NCBI GenBank assembly: GCA_002104945.1
Contig: MCFH01000006.1
Location: 1,157,001-1,221,000, forward strand
DNA: 64,000 nt
Direction of reading: 5' to 3'
Origin: Piromyces finnis
Taxonomy: Eukaryota; Neocallimastigomycota; Neocallimastigomycetes; Neocallimastigales; Neocallimastigaceae
The notes beneath the pieces are model-generated. The model was not told the origin of the DNA and did not search any database. It was given only the letters and a program-made list of their open reading frames with translations. Both the position numbers and the translations under genes were made by a program. Numbering within the stretch: position 1 is the stretch's first letter; every line of letters begins with the position of its first letter. Below are positions 45,522 to 64,000 of this stretch, piece by piece.

Positions 45522-48410
45522 CTACATTTGTGGTGGTTGTTGTGGGTTTTGTTCGTCTTTTTTGATTTCAATTCTATCATCAATACGAAGAATAGCAATA
45601 GCAGCTTCAGTAGCTGACTTTAATGACTTAATCTTAGACATAGCTGGTTCTAAGACACCGGCCTTCATATTATCTCTAATTTCACCCTTAATTAAATCTA
45701 AACCAGTCCTATATTAATAATTTAAGCATAATTATTGTTATCATAATAATTGGTATAATGTTATTTAACATTTTTTATATTTTATAATAAAAAATTCAAA
45801 AAAAAAATTAAAAGATTAAAAAAAAGTTTATCCATTTTTAAAAAATATACTATACAATTTTAATTTATTAATAAAAAAATAACTTACCATTTTAATAATT
45901 TCTTTGGACTATCTGGTTCAGCATTTTGAGCAGCATTGTGGTAAGCACGAAGTTTAGCAACTAATTCAGTAGAATCCTTAGCAGCATTGACAGCTAAAGT
46001 CTTTGGAATAACTAATAAAGCATTAGCAAATTCAGCAATAGCTAATTGTTCACGAGAGCCCTATTTTTTATTAAATAAAAAGAAATTTAAATATTAAGGA
46101 TTTATAAATAGAATATAATGCAATAACATATAAATATGGAATAATTATAATAAAAAATATTTCAAAACTATATTTTTCATATTTAAATGATTAGTTGCTT
46201 ACTAAAGTATGAGCAAAGTTTTCTAAGTAAATAGATAAGGCAGATTCAACAGCACCACCACCTGGAACGACAGCATTACTTTCTAAAGTACGTTTAACAG
46301 CACATAAAATATCATGCATAGATCTTTCCATTTCATCTAACATATAGTCATTAGCACCACGTAAAATAATAGAAGTTGAAGCATGTGCCTTAGTACCCTT
46401 AACAAGAATACATTCATCATCTGAAATACGTTCTTGAACAACTTCATCAGCATAACCTAAATATGATGGGTCGAAAGTTTCTTCACCTTCTAAATTAGCT
46501 AAAGTAGAAAGGAAGGTAGCTATTTATTTTAATTTCCAAATAAAAATTATTCACATTTGGTATATATTTTTAATTTAATTATTGAAATATTGTGTTTAAT
46601 GTAAATACATAGGTAAAAATTAAATATAAATATATTAATATTATAATTCATCATATCGTTATTAATGATAGTATTTAAAATTGTAATAATTATTTTTAAA
46701 TCCAGTAATATATATATAGTTGTTATATAAGTAATGTATTATTAATATTATTGAATTAAAAAAATATATTATTATTATTAAATTAAGAATTTTTAGTTAT
46801 AGTCGAATTTAAATTATAATATTTAATAATTACCTCCAGTAGCCTTAGCAACTCTACGCATATCTTCTTTTTTAACTCTTCTAACAGCCATGGCACCAGC
46901 TTCAACAAATAACTTTAAACAAAGATCATCAATACCCTTGGTTGTTAAAACAACATTAGCACCAGCATCAAGAATCTTCTTAATTCTTTCAGTAGTAATT
47001 TCTATTTCTCTATTTAAAATATAGTATATTATTAATTAATATACAAATTTTTATATAAATTTATGTAAACCAAAAATTGAATAACATTCAAAATTACCTC
47101 TTTCTAACAGCTTCTAACTTATCTGGATCATCAATTACAATATTAACACCTAAACTCATTCTAGCTTTTTGTAAGTTAATATCCAAACAAGCAATCTTAG
47201 CATTGGTAATTTTAGTTTTCATAGCTTGTGAAGCAACAGTACAGTTAATAGAATAACCATTAACATGAATACTTTCTGTGGATGATTTACCGTGAGCCTT
47301 TAAAATATTAATAGCCTTAATTGGGTATTTGAAAGTATTGTTCTTAAAACCTGGAACTTTAACAGCTTGAACAGCATCAACAGCCATAGATGAAAAGAAT
47401 TCAGCATCACTACATATAAAAGTATATTCCATTATTAATTAAAATAATACCACATTTAAATAATAGTAGTATTTAGATAAAAAAAATACATACGATCCAA
47501 GAATCTTTGAAGACATACTAGTCTTAGCGACATTAATTAAACATTCTCTACCTAATTGGTCAACTTTAGTAGCCATTTGTTCAGCAATGAATTTGCAAGC
47601 TTCCTTACAAGCTAATCTGTAACCAGTAATAATAGTAGTTGGGTGAATTTTATTCTTAACTAATTCATTAGCTCTCTTTAAAAGTTCAGCAGCAATAATA
47701 ACTACAGAAGTAGTACCATCACCAACTTCTTTATCTTGTTGTTCAGCTAATTCTACAAGAACACGGGCAGCTGGATGTTCAACTTCTAATAACTTTAAAA
47801 TTGTAGCACCATCATTGGAAATGGTAACATCCTAATTTTATGTATATAAATTAACAAAAAAATTTATTAATTTTTACTAATTCTATATTAAAAAAAAAAA
47901 AAAGACTTTTTAAAAAACAAAAATACATATTAAAAATTTTTTGTATTTATTTTTTTATATAACAATTGATCATTAAATATATATTTCTTAATTATATTTC
48001 TTTACACAGATCATGAAGAAATATTATTCAAATTATATATTATACAACATTTTAATTTCTTCAAAAAAAAAATTTTTTATTAAATATTAATTTTTTTTTT
48101 TTGATTTAATTAATATAGAATCAACTTACACCAATATCATCGACTAACATTTTATCTAAACCAACTGGACCTAAAGATGTCTTAACAATATTTGCAATGG
48201 AAACAGCGGCAAGAACTTTTTTCATTAAATTTAAAAAAATTATAAATAATAAATAAAACAAATAAATATATTTTAATATAAAATTATAAGTTAATTATTG
48301 AAATAAGAATTTAAAACAAAATTTTCTATACCATTTTGTGATCTGACATCTTGGCCAGAAGTTCTTTGACCGCCAATAGCTAATGATTGATTTGTACGTT
48401 CAGCTTGCAT
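45522..48410 (-). CDS. TCP1: T-complex protein 1 subunit alpha (CCT1)
   Basis: A 555-aa protein, the usual CCT1 length, in 8 exons: 48410-48332, 48215-48130, 47831-47494, 47409-47098, 47009-46834, 46519-46203, 46060-45888, 45708-45522. It is the alpha subunit of the cytosolic CCT/TRiC chaperonin, which folds actin and tubulin in an ATP-driven cycle. Motifs: SLGPVGLDKMLVDD, ISNDGATIL, EVGDGTTSVV (the ATP-hydrolysis Asp), KIHPTTIITGYRLA and PGGGAVE. The tail QNPQQPPQM is short and Pro/Gln-rich. Similarity to the alpha rather than another subunit is clear from GLDKMLVDDIGDVT and HPTTII. Coding GC and codon bias are higher than in its neighbours, as for a well-expressed gene. Confidence 0.92.
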
Positions 48411-49951
48411 ATTGTTTAATAATCTATATATTTAAAAAATACATTAAAAAACAATTATTAAATATAAGCTTTTCAAATTACTTTATTATTTAAAAATTTC
48501 AATATTTAAATTATTAAGTAATTGTATAATTTGAAATGATTATTCATTTGTTTTAAAGATGACTGTATATTTTAAAAATTGCAATTGAAAATATTTTAAT
48601 TTCTTTAAAATTAAAGATTCTAACTTTGAAAAATTTGTAAATTCTTAATATAGGATAGGAAATTAATAAAATTCAAATTTTATTACATCACATAGTTGAT
48701 ACATAATTTTTGGAATTTGAAATTAATATTTGAATAGTGACAGTATATAAAATATTGTTCTAAAAATAAATACTTAAAAACAATTATATATGATTTCTTG
48801 AAATGATTTATTTAATTTTCAATGTTTTATAAATAAAATTATTTCCTTTAAAGATTTGTTGATTGTACATTTTATATTTAAAAATTGTTTATAAAAATGT
48901 ATTAACAATTTCATTTAAAATTCCTTTTCAGATATTAATGATGAATATTTATTTCTTTCTATAGTTATTTATCAATAAAAAAAACATTCCATCTGTAATT
49001 TTACTTATTTATATTACTTATATATTAAAAATTATTATATAATATTTACAAATTTTATAATTATTATTATAAATGTATGCTCGATCTCTTTTATTTCTTA
49101 AAAAGAAAAGTATTATTAAATATTTCTTAATTCACAAATAGTATTATAATAATCATTTAATTAATTTTTATAATACAATATATATTATTATCAATATCTT
49201 GAGATATGATTGGATTTTTAATTATTTTGTATATATATAATAATTAATTTCATTTTATAATATTTTATAACTTTATAATAAAAAAAAAACAATTTAATAA
49301 TAATTTTTTAGAATATGATAGAAATATTAAAATGTAAGATTTATTTTAATGTATTTTAATGTAATTAATCATAAATAATGTATTAGGTTATTTCATTTTT
49401 GAAATAACACAAAAATTTAATATCCAATAAAAAATGTATTTATAACTAAAAAAAAAAAGCTTTAAATAAGAAATAAATTTTTTAAAAAAATAAATTAAAT
49501 TTTGTTGTTACTTAAATTAAAAATGACTTTTTTTTAAAAAAAAAAAAAGATAATAAATACCCCCTTTTATTTCTTTTAAAAAAAAGAATGAAAAAAATAA
49601 AAGGTTATAAAATTAATAATTGACAAGTTATTTAAATAGCAATAGTAGAATTAAAATAGAAAAAATACATTTAAAAATAAAATTTATTGAAAAAAATTGA
49701 ATAAATTCTTTAATAAAGAAATAATAATATAGACTATATACTGTAATTTCATTAAAAAGATATTAGAAATATATAAATTATCGAAACAAAATATATTTTT
49801 CTTTAACAAATAAAAGTTAAAAAAAAAAATAAATTTCTTAGAAAAAAACAGATTAAATTAAATCATTGAAGAAAATAAAATTCTAATTTTTTGAAATCTC
49901 ATTGTATAGTTATAAAATATATAAAAATACATATAAATAAAATTAATAAAA
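48411..49951. other. Divergent promoter interval, CCT1 and UGO1-like gene
   Basis: AT-rich, with no supportable gene. Both flanking genes start from here in opposite directions. I saw no run of 10-bp-spaced TTC boxes like those of hsp20. Confidence 0.55.
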
Positions 49952-51672
49952 ATGAATTCGCCTGGAAAAATTAATGCAGATTCTTCAAAATATAACATTG
50001 TAATTGCACCTTCCACAATGGTAGATCCTTCAGAAATGATAAATGTTTTAACAACAAATGAAATACTTGCCATAGGATTTGTGAAATATATTACAACTGG
50101 ATTTTTATCACCCTTTGAAGTTTCTAGAATATTGCAACAATTACAATATGTTCCTTCACTTGATTATTTAAAGAAAAATGATGATATAAATGATATAAAT
50201 GAAAATAAATCATACGAACAAACCAACAAAGTAAATATATAATGACAAAAGATATATTTAATAGATGTTTTAAAATAAATAATATCTAAATATAAATTAC
50301 ATATAATCATTAATATATAATGTATATTTTAGGGAGAAGAATCCGAAGATTCATTTGATTCAGAGGTAGATATTAAAAAATATTGTAATGAAGCTGCTTT
50401 GCAACCTTCAAAAGCACAATATAGTTCATATGTTTCATTATCAGATACAAATGGATATATAATAAGAACAAATAGTGCTAATGATCCTTTAAGACCATCA
50501 TATCAACTCGGTCTTTTAGAAGGCTCAACTATGAGTACTATCCAAAAAATTGTTAATCACAAAAATGAAGGTTTTTTTAGTTTATGGAAAGGTAAATTAG
50601 CATATAAAAGCTCGAAAAAATCTAAAATTTTCCAAAATAGTGATATATTCAATAAGATATATCTTCATAAATAATTCAAAATAATAATAATTATTTTATA
50701 TTTTTATCAAATAATAAGGACATTTTTCAAACTGGATTTATGAAATGCTTCATGTTTTAATTCAACCTTCGATTGAAGGTATAATAAATAGAACTTTTAA
50801 TTTATATGATGAAACATTACCTTTAATTCAAATGGATAAAGTATTACCAAATCTTACATCATTAGTAGTAAGTTACACAATAACAGGATTTATACTAAGT
50901 CCGATTGAATTAGTTCGTATAAGGTAAAAATATAGAGTCAATATAATTGTTATTCAATAATCAACAGTTTATTAATTTATTTAAACTCCAAACCTCTATT
51001 AAATTTCTTATATAATACAACAGAATGATTGCTCAAACATCTAATCCATATTATAAAAAATATAAAAATTCATGGAATTGTATTAAAACAATAGTAAAAG
51101 AAGAAGGTTTGTCATCAGTATATTTTGGATATAATTTAGTTCCAACTTTACTTTATCATTCTGTTATACCACTTCTCAAAAATAGTAATCGTCTAATAAT
51201 CGAAAGACTCTTAGGTATATCTGCAAATCAGAATCCTGGAAAATATGCATTATGTGAATTAGGTTTAAGTTCACTTGAATTACTTATTTCATTCCCAATA
51301 GAAACTGTTCGCAGAAGACTTCAATGTCAAATCAACCCAAAAATAATGAATCATAGTACAAATTATAGTACCAAAGTAACTATTAGAAGAATACCATACA
51401 AAGGAATGATTGACTGTATTAAATCAATTATAAATGAAGAAGGTGGTGAATCTTCTAAAAAAAGTAAAAAAAATAATATTAATGATGATGAAACAGCAAA
51501 TGAAGAAGTGTATCAACATCAGAAGAATAAAAAAATAAGTAAATATTATCAAAAACTCAACAAAAATGTAAAAAAGGTTAAGGTTCTTTATAGAGGGATG
51601 GACCTCATGTTTTGGACAAATGTTGTTATTTTAGGTTTTAATATTCTAAATGGAATAGAAATAGTCGATTAA
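49952..51672 (+). CDS. Mitochondrial-carrier-fold protein, Ugo1/SLC25A46-like
   Basis: A 463-aa protein in 4 exons: 49952-50230, 50333-50591, 50719-50923, 51024-51672, all in frame. Three carrier-type signatures Px[DE]xx[R] are visible: SPFEVSRI near residue 50, SPIELVRIR near 245, FPIETVRRRLQ near 335. They stand in the context of GFFSLWKGHFSNW and YKNSWNCIKTIVKEEGLSSVYFGY. The long acidic insert in the first repeat and the WKGHFSNWIYE block resemble Ugo1/SLC25A46, outer-membrane proteins that work with the fusion machinery rather than as transporters. A Lys/Asn-rich insert precedes the last helix. Anaerobic gut fungi have hydrogenosomes instead of respiring mitochondria, so an organelle-dynamics role there would be inferred. 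It could instead be a divergent true carrier. Confidence 0.7.
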
Positions 51673-52999
51673 ATTATGTTTAAATTCAACAATTTAGATA
51701 TAAAATTTACATTATTTATTCAGTCTATTATATAATACTAATTCAATACAAAACAATATTAAATATGATTAATCAAGAAATATTTAATATACTGATTCTA
51801 ATATATTTAAAGAAAATTATAAACAATTAAAATTATATATCATATCAAATTTTTAGTTTAGATTAATAATTCGCATATATATTCATAATTTAAAATTCAT
51901 TATCATCATAAAAGCTCTTAATAAAAAAAATAGAAATTATTTAAAAAATTAAAATATAATAAAAATACTCTATCGTTTATCAATATTATAATGTATAATA
52001 TATCTTATTATAAATTATTATAGTTATCATATATTTGACTTTTAAAAATATTATATTTAAATAAGATTTATTTTATCATCCTCCATTTTTTTTTTTACTT
52101 TTATATATATATATTTAAAATAATATATACATTTGTTTTTCTAAAATTTATTACGAATAAATATATTTTCCAAAACTATAAATAAAACCATTTTTAAATT
52201 TTAATTTTTATATTTTTATATATAATAAAATTATAAAACTTTAATAGAAAGTATATATTCTTTCAAAGATTTATAATATATAATATTAAAGTTTTTCTTT
52301 TTTTTTTCTTTTTTTTTTTATTAATTTCTTTTACCTTATTAAATTTTTAGTTTTTTAATATTCTATATATAAAATTAATTAATAATTAAATTTTAATCAA
52401 ATTATTACTATAACTAAAAATTTCTATTATTTTCATCGGTACTTTGAAGTTTATTTAATAGAAAATATATATCACCAAACTTAAGAAATAAGATTTATAT
52501 AATATAAAATAAAAAATAAAAAAAAAAAAGAATAATAAATATCTCATTTCCATATTTTCACAAATAGTGAACATATATATTCAAGTTTTATGTTTATGTA
52601 TATATTATTTACCTTAAATCTTAATTGTATTGATTTAATATATTCTCACAATTAATTAATAATTAATTTTTTATTGGTTTTATATAAATAACTTTTAGTA
52701 TTTAGTCATATTATTTTATAATTACTATGAAATATTAATATAATAGTAAGACTAAAAAGAGAAATAATAGGAATACAAAATATATATTAATTATTATATA
52801 TTTATTAAACTTTTTATTTATTTATTTTTCTTCTTTAGCTGTAAGTTATTAAAAAATGAACTAAAAATTAATAATATAATATTTTTTTAAAAAAAAAAAA
52901 ACAAATATATAAATAAATAATATATTAAAGAGAAAATAGAAGTAGAATAATTATCAAAAATATTATCATATAGCCAATTCAATTTTCAAAAAAGAAAAG
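51673..52999. other. Intergenic, AT-rich
   Basis: No gene seen. It contains the 3' end of the carrier-like gene and the promoter of the DENN gene. Confidence 0.55.
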
Positions 53000-59416
<6,417 letters not shown>

Positions 59417-60915
59417 TTTATATATACATTACATAAATACTAATTGTTTTGCTTTTTAATGGAAAAAAAAAAATAAATAAAAATAACATATATATAGTAA
59501 TATAAAATTCGAAATATAATATATTTGTATAAATGCATAATAATTATTATTAATGCTAAATAAATATAAATTAAGGATAGAAAAATACATTATTAATAAG
59601 TTGATACTTTTATTAATTATTAATTTATATTATCAAAATAATATTTAAAAGTTTTTATTCTATACTATGATTTTTATTATATTGTATAATAAATAAATAA
59701 AATTATAAATAAACTTTACTTTTATTATTATTATTATCATTATTATATATATAGCATTTAAAAAATAGTTATGTCTTTGCTGATAAAATAAAAAAGGTTT
59801 AAATGTAAACTGTAATAATTAAAACCACTATTTAAATATTTTTATAAAAGTATTGTAAATGTAATTTATATATGCTTTAGAGTTATTTTTTATTTTATGT
59901 ATGATCACATGATATAATATCTGATATGGGTTAATTTTATGTAGAAAGAATTTGGCTTTAATAATATATGTTTTATTAATAACTTTATTTATTACTTTTC
60001 AATATTACTAGTCTGTCTGTCTAGATACTAAAACGTTAATTTTATCGTTCTTAACTATTAAAACTTTACTAAAAACAAGAAGCCTCTTTAATAATAATTA
60101 TTCCCTAGTCTATTTATACAAATGATGCTTACTTAATAGCTAATTGTCCAATGATAATGCTAGAATTATATGTATTATACATCTACATTATTTTTTTTAC
60201 ATTACAAGTTCTTACAGTAATAGTACATCTACATTACATTCTTTTACAATATAGAAATAATTAATATTATAATAAAAACTATATAAATTTAATAATATGT
60301 TTAAGTCAAATATTATTTTTATATCATATCTCATAAATAATTGTAATATTTACAATATAACTTTTTCTCTTTCTTTACTTTATTAATAAAAATATTTATT
60401 AATTTTATTTCACAAGTATCATTATTATTATTTATTTAATGTAAAAGTATTTTAAATTAATTATTTTATACGCTACGTTTTAATTAATAGAAATAAAAAT
60501 AATAATATTTTTTTTTTTCTACACTCTTCTTTTTCTTTTTTGTTAACAAAACTACTACACTAAAAGTTTATAGATAATAGATAATAAATAAAGAAAAAGA
60601 TATAAATATTTAAAATATATATCAGTATATTAATAATTTTTATAATGAAAATAATAATGCTGAAAATGATGATAAAAAAAATATTAAAAAAAAAATAATA
60701 AGAAAATAAAAAAAAAATAAAAATAAAAGTAAAAAAAAAAAAAAAAATTAGAAAATCTTATTATAAAATATAATTTTAAATGAATAAATAAATAAATAAA
60801 ATGAAAAAAATGTAATGAAGATAAGAAAAAAAAAATATATATAAAAAAAAAAAAAAAAAGAAACTAATAAAATTCTTTAAATAATATATAATTATAAAAG
60901 GACATTTTTATAAAT
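59417..60915. other. Intergenic between convergent genes
   Basis: AT-rich. It contains three TCTACATTA-type words near 60181-60240 without regular spacing, and A-rich runs at 60680-60860. No gene is supportable. Confidence 0.55.
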
Positions 60916-63900
60916 CTATTCAGTTCCATCTTTTGAATATAAAGCGGTAGCTAATGACTTTGTAGCTTTAAAAAATTCAGTTTCCGCTACAGGTTTGACA
61001 TTAATTTTTATATCTGGTGGATTATTAAGATTATTACTATTTTCATCATTTTTACTATCGTTAAAGTCAACTTCAGCTATCTTTTTTTCATTACTAGTAT
61101 CTGGGAAATAAAATTCATTTGATTCTTTTTCACTGAATTGGAATGGGTTCCCATTTTCAAAGCTTGCTTTTGTTTTTGGTATATCAGTATTAGTAGTTAT
61201 ACTTTCGATTTTACTTGAATTATTGTTTTTAATATCATATACATTGTTATTGCTGTCGTTATTAGAATTATTTACATCTATATACATATTTGTATTGTTT
61301 ACATTAGGGTTATTAGTACTATCAGCAGCATTAGTTGGTATAAATGTATTTGAAACAATATTTTCAGGAGTTGGTTCATTAATATGAATAAATGAATTAT
61401 TATTTGAGGTTTCATTATTAAATCCTTCAGATTCTATAGTTCCATCATTTGGATAAGTATTGTTAAAAGAAACATCTATATAAATTAAAAATAGTTACAA
61501 TTTAGTATATAAATAGTATAAGTCATATAACAAGTATTAAGATATATATAATGTACTATGTATTTTTATTGAATCATCTTTTAATATTAACCTTGACTTT
61601 GACTAGTAGCATTGCTACTACCAACATCATCAGATTCCTCATTATTAGCGCTCTTTCTTTTTCTACCCTTTTTATTGTGATCTGGTTTATAATATGGATC
61701 AACATTTCTTTTCCTACGTTTGCCTTCAGAAGAAGCAACATATTCTTTTAAAACTTTAGTATTCTTCCATTTATTACCAATACTACTAAGACTCTTTTTA
61801 GCGGCTTTTTCAAAAGCACCTAATGGTAAACCTTGTTGTATTCTTTTCCATTTTTCATTTTTACATTTATCATGGATTGATTGACGAGTTTGGTTACCTA
61901 AAATATTGGATTGAACACCATTTGGACCATGAAGATTTAAAATTAATGATGGGTAAATATTACCATTTGACTCTAAAATGCATTTTTCTAAACATTTTAA
62001 TTGTTCATCAGTCCATCTTCTACGACGACAATTTGGAACACGTTTATGATTCACAAGTTCATTTTGAATTTCCATTTGAATATGATATGAATTATTAATA
62101 GCATTAGCATAAACACCTAAATTCATATTTAGCTTTATTCTCTTTCTCTTTTCGGATTTACATTTATCTCTAATATTATTGACGGTAAAATCACCTAAAG
62201 AATGAGAAATAGTACCATTTGGGCCATGTTCATCATAAAATTTCTTTGGTTCAATCATATAATTATTATTCTTAATACATTCTTCCAAAAATTTTTCTTG
62301 AGCTTCATTCCATCTCTTTTTTGTGTGACGTCTTTGTTTCGGTTCATCTAACAATTCTTCTTCATCATCATTTTCATCATCTTCATCATCAGATTTTACT
62401 CCTTTTAATGAATCTTCAACAGATCCAGAACTCTCAACATTATTTTCTTCCTCCTTTGATTTTATTTTTCTTGGCTTTGCTGTTTTTGATTTTTCTGAAT
62501 TTTCATCTTCTGCTTTATCAGCCTTCTTTCTCTTTCTTCCTCTCTTTTTTGGTTGTTTTGCATCTTCATCTAACTCTTTATTTTGATCATCACTACTTTT
62601 TTCATTGTCTTTAGTTTTATCTACTTCTTTTTCTTGATATGCACATGTAATTTATAAATTTTCAAAATAAAACAAAAAAAAAAAATTTGCAATTAAGCAA
62701 TTTTGAGATATATATATAATAATATATAATAATAATATTTATAATAAATTTATATCTATATTTTTTATAATTACCATTATTCTCGGCATTTCCAGCTACT
62801 TTTTCATCTTTCTTTCCATGTCCATATTTTAATCTGTACTTAATTTCTTCGGATACTGGATGATTCCTATTAAAAAAAAAAAAAAAAATTAGAATTCATT
62901 TATAATTTAATTATTATTACTATTATATATATATATATCTTCAGTAATAATTAAATAGTTATAATATTTGCTAAATATATATTATACTAATAAAACAAAA
63001 AATATGTATATTAAAAAATACCATTCAATTTTACCAAGTTGTGTATCTTTTTGATCCTATATATATTATATTTTATTATAATAAAATTATATATATTTAA
63101 TTCAGATGATAAAATAAAATAAAGAAAAAAAAACTATGCTTTATAAATAACAATAATTAATATAATAAAATGAATAATTAATTTGTTTTCATAACTATAA
63201 TTACCACAAATATATCTGAATAATTATTGATGAAATAAATAATATATGAAATAAAATCAATTTCAAAAAGTTCAAATGGGAATTTCTTTCTTAAAGTAAT
63301 TAAATCATTTTGAATGTATATCTAGAATTTTTGAAGATACAGAATAATATTATATTTAATATTATAATATATAATTTTTAATAATAATTTAAAAATTTTA
63401 ACACAAAAAAATTTTCAATTCAAAATAAACTATTACGAATAGTAATAAATAATAATAATAATAATTATAAATATATGTACTTACTTCTTCAATTCTTATA
63501 CTATTCTTTTCATTAAAGATTTCATTAAATTCAAAAATTTGCTCAATAATTTCATTGATATCCTCATTAATCATTAATCCAGAAATTAATGTCTTTTTAT
63601 ATAAAAATTATAATTTAATATAAATATATATATAATATAAATAATATTCTAAATTAAAATAAATATATGTATATAATAAAAATTAAAATTACTTGAGTTT
63701 TAAGTTCTACAGAAAGATTAATACTTTTTTCTCTGTGTGCTGGATCTAATAATTCTACATGCTTATCTAAAAGCTTACATGCTTCTAATTTATTTTCAGC
63801 ATCCACATCTCGATCTATATTATTAAATATAAGGGTACAAAGTTTAACGAGAATAATGATAGAAGATACGGAAGGGGGGAATATTTCAAAGAAATTTTCG

Positions 63901-64000
63901 GGTAAGGTTTCTATTTAACATTATATATAATTATTATATAATAAAATATTTTTATAAAATTTTAATTATATCAATTAATTTATCAAAAAAAAAAAATATT
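60916..64000 (-). CDS. Double-Myb telobox-like DNA-binding protein, 5' end off window
   Basis: Seven exons are visible: 63910-63693, 63485-63592, 63321-63205, 63056-63022, 62866-62775, 62632-61592, 61475-60916. They encode about 723 aa in one frame; the first exon or exons lie beyond 64000. An all-helical N-terminal part (NFFEIFPPSSVSII onwards) comes first, then an acidic/basic linker with AT-hook-like KKRGRKRKK. Two Myb-like repeats follow, each with W or R, GPNG and a third helix of the form IRDKCKSEKRKR or IHDKCKNEKWKR. GPNG followed by xxDKxxxxKxxR resembles the telobox (VDLKDKxRN) of fungal Tay1/Teb1. A Ser/Asn-rich tail ends the protein. Binding to telomeric or promoter TTAGGG-like DNA is inferred, and the N-terminal helices might be a TRF-homology dimer domain. 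A plain SANT/Myb regulator remains possible. Confidence 0.75.

Noticed and set aside
60181-60240. TCTACATTA words as another heat-shock element
   Set aside because: They are irregularly spaced and lie between two convergent gene ends, not in a promoter.

Overview
The window is eukaryotic, extremely AT-rich DNA with short GT-AG introns, long A/T and trinucleotide runs, and Asn/Ser/Gln-rich proteins. A GH48 cellulase carrying two fungal-type dockerins points to an anaerobic gut fungus (Neocallimastigomycota, the Neocallimastix/Piromyces/Anaeromyces group). Genus cannot be decided from this window alone.

Left half (1-33452): a tandem array of seven near-identical, intronless hsp20 (alpha-crystallin) genes on the + strand. 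The typical unit is about 2.6 kb and has a stereotyped layout: a promoter with 10-bp-phased TTC boxes (step-type heat-shock element), a TATA box, a leader of about 240 nt, the CDS, a 3' flank, and then a decayed piece of a LINE retrotransposon. That fossil was co-amplified with the gene. Two full-length copies of the same LINE family sit in the array with target-site duplications. LINE-A (2004-7677) is broken by a frameshift, a nonsense codon and a small deletion. LINE-B (24341-30024) has one uninterrupted 1508-codon ORF holding an RRM-like N-terminus, an AP endonuclease, a reverse transcriptase and a CCHC knuckle. Between hsp20 copies 2 and 3 lies a GC-richer, intronless GH48 gene on the - strand. 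After copy 7 the array decays into stacked 3' ends of the same LINE family.

Right half (38658-64000): ordinary single-copy nuclear genes separated by 0.9-2.2 kb of AT-rich DNA. In order: MET2-type homoserine O-acetyltransferase (+, intronless), CTU2/NCS2 tRNA-thiolation subunit (-, 9 exons), TCP1/CCT-alpha chaperonin (-, 8 exons), a Ugo1/SLC25A46-like carrier-fold protein (+, 4 exons), a DENN-domain protein with an internal C1-type zinc finger (+, 19 exons including a 22-nt exon), and a double-Myb telobox-like protein of Tay1/Teb1 type (-, at least 7 exons, its 5' end beyond the window). I assembled the exon chains by hand; every junction keeps frame and every intron has GT-AG ends.

The most unusual material is the hsp20 plus LINE-fossil composite repeat with its living LINE relatives, the step-type heat-shock promoters, the structured 5' region of the LINE, and the two-telobox protein.
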